DNA of 64,000 nt from Moritella sp. Urea-trap-13 (GTDB lineage Bacteria > Pseudomonadota > Gammaproteobacteria > Enterobacterales > Moritellaceae), in NCBI RefSeq assembly GCF_002836355.1, contig NZ_PJCA01000040.1, positions 124,001 through 188,000 on the forward strand. The letters are read 5' to 3'. The position numbers were made by a program, and so were the translations under genes. Shown here piece by piece: positions 60,177 to 64,000 of the stretch. Position 1 is the stretch's first letter. Every line of letters starts with the position of its first letter. The notes under the pieces are model-generated. The model was given only the letters and a program-made list of their open reading frames with translations. It was not told where the DNA came from and did no database searches.

Positions 60177-61271
60177 ATGGCTCAACAAACAGTACTGTTC
60201 CCGAAGCACGTAGAAGCAGGGGCAAAAATGGTGGACTTCCATGGTTGGGATATGCCAATCAATTATGGTTCTCAGATTGCTGAACATAATGCTGTACGCG
60301 AAGATGCGGGTATGTTCGATGTGTCACACATGACGATCGTGGATATCAAAGGCTCTGATGCAAAGTCGTTCTTACGTTATTTACTTGCCAATGATGTGGC
60401 AAAATTAACTGTTTCTGGTAAAGCACTATATACCGGAATGTTACAACAAGATGGTGGGGTTATTGATGACCTTATCGTTTACTTCTTCAATGATGAATAC
60501 TACCGTTTAGTGGTTAACTCAGCGACTCGTGTTAAAGATTTAGCATGGATCAACAAACAAGCTGCAGATTTCTCTGTTGCTGTTACTGAATTACCTGAAC
60601 TGGCAATGATTGCTGTTCAAGGCCCTAAAGCGAAAGAAAAAGCCGCTACTGTATTCACAGCTGAGCAAAACGCTGCTGTTGAAGGCATGAAGCCTTTCTT
60701 TGGTGTACAAGCGGGTAGTTTGTTTATTGCTACAACGGGTTATACCGGTGAAGCAGGTTATGAAATAGTTGTTCCACAAGACCAAGCTTGCGATTTATGG
60801 CAGCAACTTGTGGACGCAGGGGTTCAACCAGCAGGTCTAGGCGCACGTGATACACTACGTCTTGAAGCTGGCATGAACCTTTATGGTTTAGATATGGATG
60901 AAACTGTATCTCCGCTAGCCGCTAACATGGGCTGGACGATTGCTTGGGAACCACAAGAACGTGACTTTATTGGTCGCGCAGCGCTAACTGCTCAAAAAGC
61001 AGAAGGCACTGACAAGCTTGTTGGTTTAGTTCTGGAAGCGAAAGGTATTTTACGTACTGGTCAAAAAGTCGTATTTACTAACGCTGCAGGCGAAGCATGT
61101 GAAGGCGTTATCACCAGTGGTAGCTTCTCACCTACGTTAGGTTACAGCATTGCATTTGCACGTGTTCCAGCATCAATCGGTGAAACGGCTGAAGTTGAAA
61201 TGCGTAAGAAGTTGATAGCAGTTGCAGTGACTAAACCAGCGTTTGTTCGTAATGGTAAAAAACTAGTTTAG
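60177..61271 (+). CDS. gcvT: Glycine cleavage system T protein (aminomethyltransferase)
   Basis: Transfers the methylene group from the H-protein-bound aminomethyl to THF and releases ammonia. The 364 residues match E. coli. Motifs are [20 protein letters not shown] near residue 18, MFDVSHM (about 47), [10 protein letters not shown] (about 186) and [18 protein letters not shown] (about 220). AAAGGA lies before the ATG. First of gcvT-gcvH-gcvP; the 218-base spacer to gcvH carries a periodic TTATAAG motif. Confidence 0.97.
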   Translation: MAQQTVLFPKHVEAGAKMVDFHGWDMPINYGSQIAEHNAVREDAGMFDVSHMTIVDIKGSDAKSFLRYLLANDVAKLTVSGKALYTGMLQQDGGVIDDLIVYFFNDEYYRLVVNSATRVKDLAWINKQAADFSVAVTELPELAMIAVQGPKAKEKAATVFTAEQNAAVEGMKPFFGVQAGSLFIATTGYTGEAGYEIVVPQDQACDLWQQLVDAGVQPAGLGARDTLRLEAGMNLYGLDMDETVSPLAANMGWTIAWEPQERDFIGRAALTAQKAEGTDKLVGLVLEAKGILRTGQKVVFTNAAGEACEGVITSGSFSPTLGYSIAFARVPASIGETAEVEMRKKLIAVAVTKPAFVRNGKKLV

Positions 61272-61330
61272 TGCTACGTTTGATTTAACTGAAAATTGTA
61301 TGACGTAAGCTGAATTACAGCGCTTTCTTT

Positions 61331-61411
61331 TTATAAGAAAATGTCTAAGTGCTACTTATAAGGGATGGTATAAATTCCATTATAAGGAATAGCAATCATT
61401 CTGTTTATAAG
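61331..61411 (+). repeat. Four TTATAAG motifs spaced 24-25 bases apart
   Basis: TTATAAG starts at 61331, 61356, 61380 and 61405, between gcvT and gcvH. The sequence between motifs has drifted, so this may be an old tandem array of about 25 bases or a set of phased binding sites. Two of the copies lie in small hairpins (TTTCTT / AAGAAA and ATTCC / GGAAT). Confidence 0.6.
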
Positions 61412-61489
61412 AAACCGTAATTCAGTGTCTACAGCGTTACCAAATAAAAAACATAATCATTTAAGTATAAGACAAAAGGAATTTCAACA

Positions 61490-61876
61490 ATGAGCAATAT
61501 CCCAACTGAATTAAAATATGCATCTTCACACGAATGGGTTCGTAACGAAGGCGACGGTACGTTTACTGTCGGTATTTCTGACCATGCTCAAGGCCTTCTA
61601 GGTGACATGGTATTCATCGACTTACCAGATGTTGGTGATGAGATTGAAGCTGGCGAAGATTGCGCAGTAGGCGAATCTGTTAAAGCAGCATCAGATATCT
61701 ACGCACCAATCAGTGGTGAAGTTGTTGCAATCAATGAAGAACTTGAAGACTCTCCAGAGCTAGTAAACTCGGATGCATTCGGCGAAGGCTGGTTGTTCCG
61801 CGTTAAAGCGTCTGACGAAAGCCAGCTAGAAGCGTTACTTGACGCAGCTGCTTACGGCGAGTCAATCGAAGACTAA
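61490..61876 (+). CDS. gcvH: Glycine cleavage system H protein
   Basis: Lipoyl carrier that shuttles the aminomethyl group between the P, T and L proteins. The 128 residues compare with 129 in E. coli. The lipoylated lysine is Lys65 in [14 protein letters not shown]. Other signatures are [13 protein letters not shown] at the start and [13 protein letters not shown] near the end. AAGGA precedes the ATG. A terminator follows, although gcvP is next in line, so gcvP may be partly attenuated or have its own promoter. Confidence 0.97.
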   Translation: MSNIPTELKYASSHEWVRNEGDGTFTVGISDHAQGLLGDMVFIDLPDVGDEIEAGEDCAVGESVKAASDIYAPISGEVVAINEELEDSPELVNSDAFGEGWLFRVKASDESQLEALLDAAAYGESIED

Positions 61877-61886
61877 TTGTTGTTGA

Positions 61887-61916
61887 AACCCTGAGCTAGT
61901 CTCGGGGTTTTTTTTA
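61887..61916 (+). terminator. Intrinsic terminator between gcvH and gcvP
   Basis: AACCC-T-GAG pairs with CTC-G-GGGTT around loop CTAGT, then eight T residues. It lies inside the gcv cluster. Confidence 0.85.
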
Positions 61917-61999
61917 AGTGTTTAAACTCTCTTTAAGTACTAAATTACGTTTATTAAACACTTACTTATTTTTGTAATAGTAAAAATACAGGGAATTGC

Positions 62000-64000
62000 A
62001 TGAAAACCCATACCCCACTTGCCCATTTAGAGCAGATTGATAATTTCGCCCGTCGCCATATCGGTCCTTGCGACGAAGAAACTAAAGCAATGTTAACGAA
62101 AGTTGGCGCTGACTCTTTAGAAGACCTTATTCAACAAACTGTACCAAGCTCGATCTTATTGGCAGAAGACGTTGTTGCTGGCCATCAGTTATCTGAAGTT
62201 GCCGCACTGCAAGAATTAAAAGCCATCGCAGCGAAAAATACAGTAAACAAAAGCTACATTGGTATGGGCTATTACGGTACTAATGTGCCGAATGTTATCC
62301 TACGTAACGTATTCGAAAATCCAGGCTGGTACACGGCATATACGCCTTACCAACCAGAAATTGCACAAGGTCGTTTAGAAGCACTACTTAACTTCCAAAC
62401 AATGACGTGTGATTTAACCGGCATGGACTTAGCAAGCGCATCACTGCTTGACGAAGCAACAGCAGCCGCTGAAGCGATGTCAATGTGTAAGCGTGTTTCT
62501 AAAAACAAAAAATCTGATAACTTCTTTATCGCCGACAGCGTACACCCACAAGTAGCTGATGTGATGATTGAACGTGCGGAGCACTTCGGTTTCACTATTA
62601 TTCAAGGCCCAGCAGCAACAGCCGCTGAGCATGACTTGTTTGGTGCCGCACTACAGTATCCAGGTACGAACGGCGACGTAACAGACATCAGCGATATTAT
62701 TGCTGCTATCCAAGCTAAAAAAGGTGTTGTTGCAGTTGGTTCTGATTTATTAGCTCTTACCCGCATTAAGTCACCTGCAGAACTGGGCGCAGACATCGCG
62801 TTTGGTAGTTCACAGCGCTTTGGTGTACCTATGGGTTATGGCGGTCCACACGCGGCGTTCTTCGCAACATGTGACAAACATAAACGTTCTATGCCTGGTC
62901 GTATCATTGGTGTATCTAAAGATACGCGTGATAAACCTGCACTGCGTATGGCAATGCAAACGCGCGAGCAACACATTCGCCGTGAAAAAGCCAACTCAAA
63001 CATTTGTACCGCGCAGGTATTACTCGCGAACATGGCTGGTTTCTACGCAACATATCACGGTCCTCAAGGCCTGAAAGATATTGCTAAGCGTGTACACCGT
63101 TTTACTGATTTATTAGCAGCTGGTCTTGTTAAAGGTGGGTTAACACTCGCTCATGACACTTGGTTTGACACTATCACGGTTAAATGGGATAGCGAACTAC
63201 CAGACAGCAAAGAAAAAGTAGTGACTCGTTCAATCGCTGCAGGTGTTAACTTCCGTATTGATGTCGAACATCAAGTGGGTATCAGCATCGATGAAACCAT
63301 CACTCAAGCTGACCTAGCGACATTATTCGACGTATTACTTGGCGATGACCACGGTATCTCGATTGACGCACTAGAAGCTGAACTGGCTGCAACAGGTAGC
63401 ACGTCTATCCCTGCATCAGTTGAACGTGAATCTGCATTCCTAACACACCCAGTATTTAATTCTCATCATTCTGAAACAGAAATGATGCGTTATATTAAAT
63501 CTCTGGAAAATAAAGATTTAGCCCTTAACCATTCAATGATTTCATTAGGTTCTTGTACTATGAAATTGAATGCGGTTGCCGAAATGATCCCAGTAACATG
63601 GCCTGAATTCAGTAACATGCACCCGTTCTGCCCAGCAGATCAAGCGGTTGGTTATAAAGTGATGATTGACCTGTTAGAAGACTGGTTAGTTAGTATCACC
63701 GGCTACGATTACATGTCTATGCAACCAAACTCGGGTGCATCAGGTGAATATGCGGGTCTATTAGCTATTCACAAATACCATGAGTCACGTGGCGAATCGC
63801 ACCGTAACATCTGTCTGATCCCTAGCTCGGCGCACGGTACTAACCCTGCATCTGCGCAAATGGCCGGTCTGAAAGTTGTGGTAACTAAGTGTGATGCCAA
63901 CGGTAACGTTGACGTTGAAGACTTACGTGAAAAAGCGATTGAACTGAAAGATAACCTTTCTTGCATCATGATCACGTACCCATCGACGCACGGTGTATAC
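62000..64000 (+). CDS. gcvP: Glycine dehydrogenase (decarboxylating), P protein, 5' part
   Basis: PLP enzyme that decarboxylates glycine and loads the aminomethyl group on GcvH. The frame starts at ATG 62000 with AGGGA upstream and is open to the window end: 667 of about 960 residues. The N-terminus [13 protein letters not shown], then [30 protein letters not shown] and the C-terminal start [16 protein letters not shown] and [14 protein letters not shown] fit well. The PLP lysine (HKTF motif) lies past the window end. The gene was not complete enough to judge its stop. Confidence 0.97.
   Translation, partial: MKTHTPLAHLEQIDNFARRHIGPCDEETKAMLTKVGADSLEDLIQQTVPSSILLAEDVVAGHQLSEVAALQELKAIAAKNTVNKSYIGMGYYGTNVPNVILRNVFENPGWYTAYTPYQPEIAQGRLEALLNFQTMTCDLTGMDLASASLLDEATAAAEAMSMCKRVSKNKKSDNFFIADSVHPQVADVMIERAEHFGFTIIQGPAATAAEHDLFGAALQYPGTNGDVTDISDIIAAIQAKKGVVAVGSDLLALTRIKSPAELGADIAFGSSQRFGVPMGYGGPHAAFFATCDKHKRSMPGRIIGVSKDTRDKPALRMAMQTREQHIRREKANSNICTAQVLLANMAGFYATYHGPQGLKDIAKRVHRFTDLLAAGLVKGGLTLAHDTWFDTITVKWDSELPDSKEKVVTRSIAAGVNFRIDVEHQVGISIDETITQADLATLFDVLLGDDHGISIDALEAELAATGSTSIPASVERESAFLTHPVFNSHHSETEMMRYIKSLENKDLALNHSMISLGSCTMKLNAVAEMIPVTWPEFSNMHPFCPADQAVGYKVMIDLLEDWLVSITGYDYMSMQPNSGASGEYAGLLAIHKYHESRGESHRNICLIPSSAHGTNPASAQMAGLKVVVTKCDANGNVDVEDLREKAIELKDNLSCIMITYPSTHGVY

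Overview
The window looks like chromosomal core DNA of a marine gammaproteobacterium of the Alteromonadales/Vibrionales type, most likely Moritella or a close relative. This is inferred from moderately AT-rich DNA with very AT-rich gaps, protein lengths and motifs close to those of E. coli, and local gene orders shared with enteric bacteria and vibrios (dnaK-dnaJ, dapB-carA-carB, kbl-tdh, thrLABC, epd-pgk-fbaA, fau-ssrS-zapA, ubiH-ubiI-gcvT-gcvH-gcvP). I see no insertion sequence, prophage, CRISPR array, tRNA or rRNA. Both ends cut genes: dnaK lacks its 5' part and gcvP its 3' part.

Layout. 0-10 kb: dnaK end, dnaJ, nagK, fklB, a 36-codon membrane-protein gene behind a perfect FNR box, dapB and carAB. 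10-17 kb: a small cysteine-pair protein, a four-gene minor-pilin operon, sstT, ltaE, a YciA-type thioesterase and an RpoS-like sigma factor with a long leader. 17-31 kb: maeA, kbl-tdh, tadA, mltF, purL, cheV, and arcA with an upstream FNR box. 31-43 kb: rraA, aceK, the threonine operon with an intact leader peptide and attenuator, tesB and epd-pgk-fbaA. 43-50 kb is the most accessory-looking part: a di-haem peroxidase and an unrecognised secreted protein, both preceded by short tandem repeats, an NhaC-type antiporter, an ene-reductase with a divergent LysR gene, then serA. 50-64 kb: rpiA, fau, 6S RNA, zapA, an EamA transporter with a divergent LysR gene, a UPF0149 gene, a Sel1-repeat gene, ubiH, ubiI and gcvTHP.

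How the genes work together. Many genes handle serine, glycine, threonine and one-carbon units: serA makes serine, sstT imports serine/threonine, thrABC makes threonine, ltaE and kbl-tdh break it down to glycine, gcvTHP oxidises glycine, and fau recycles 5-formyl-THF. A second theme is oxygen response: arcA and the 36-codon gene each lie behind a perfect TTGAT-N4-ATCAA site.

The most unusual features are the FNR-box microprotein, the RpoS-like sigma gene with a FadR-type half-kilobase leader, a structured 874-base gap between arcA and rraA, and many short tandem duplications (9-24 bp units) in gaps, often touching a start or stop codon. All functional statements rest on motif recognition by eye; no searches were run.
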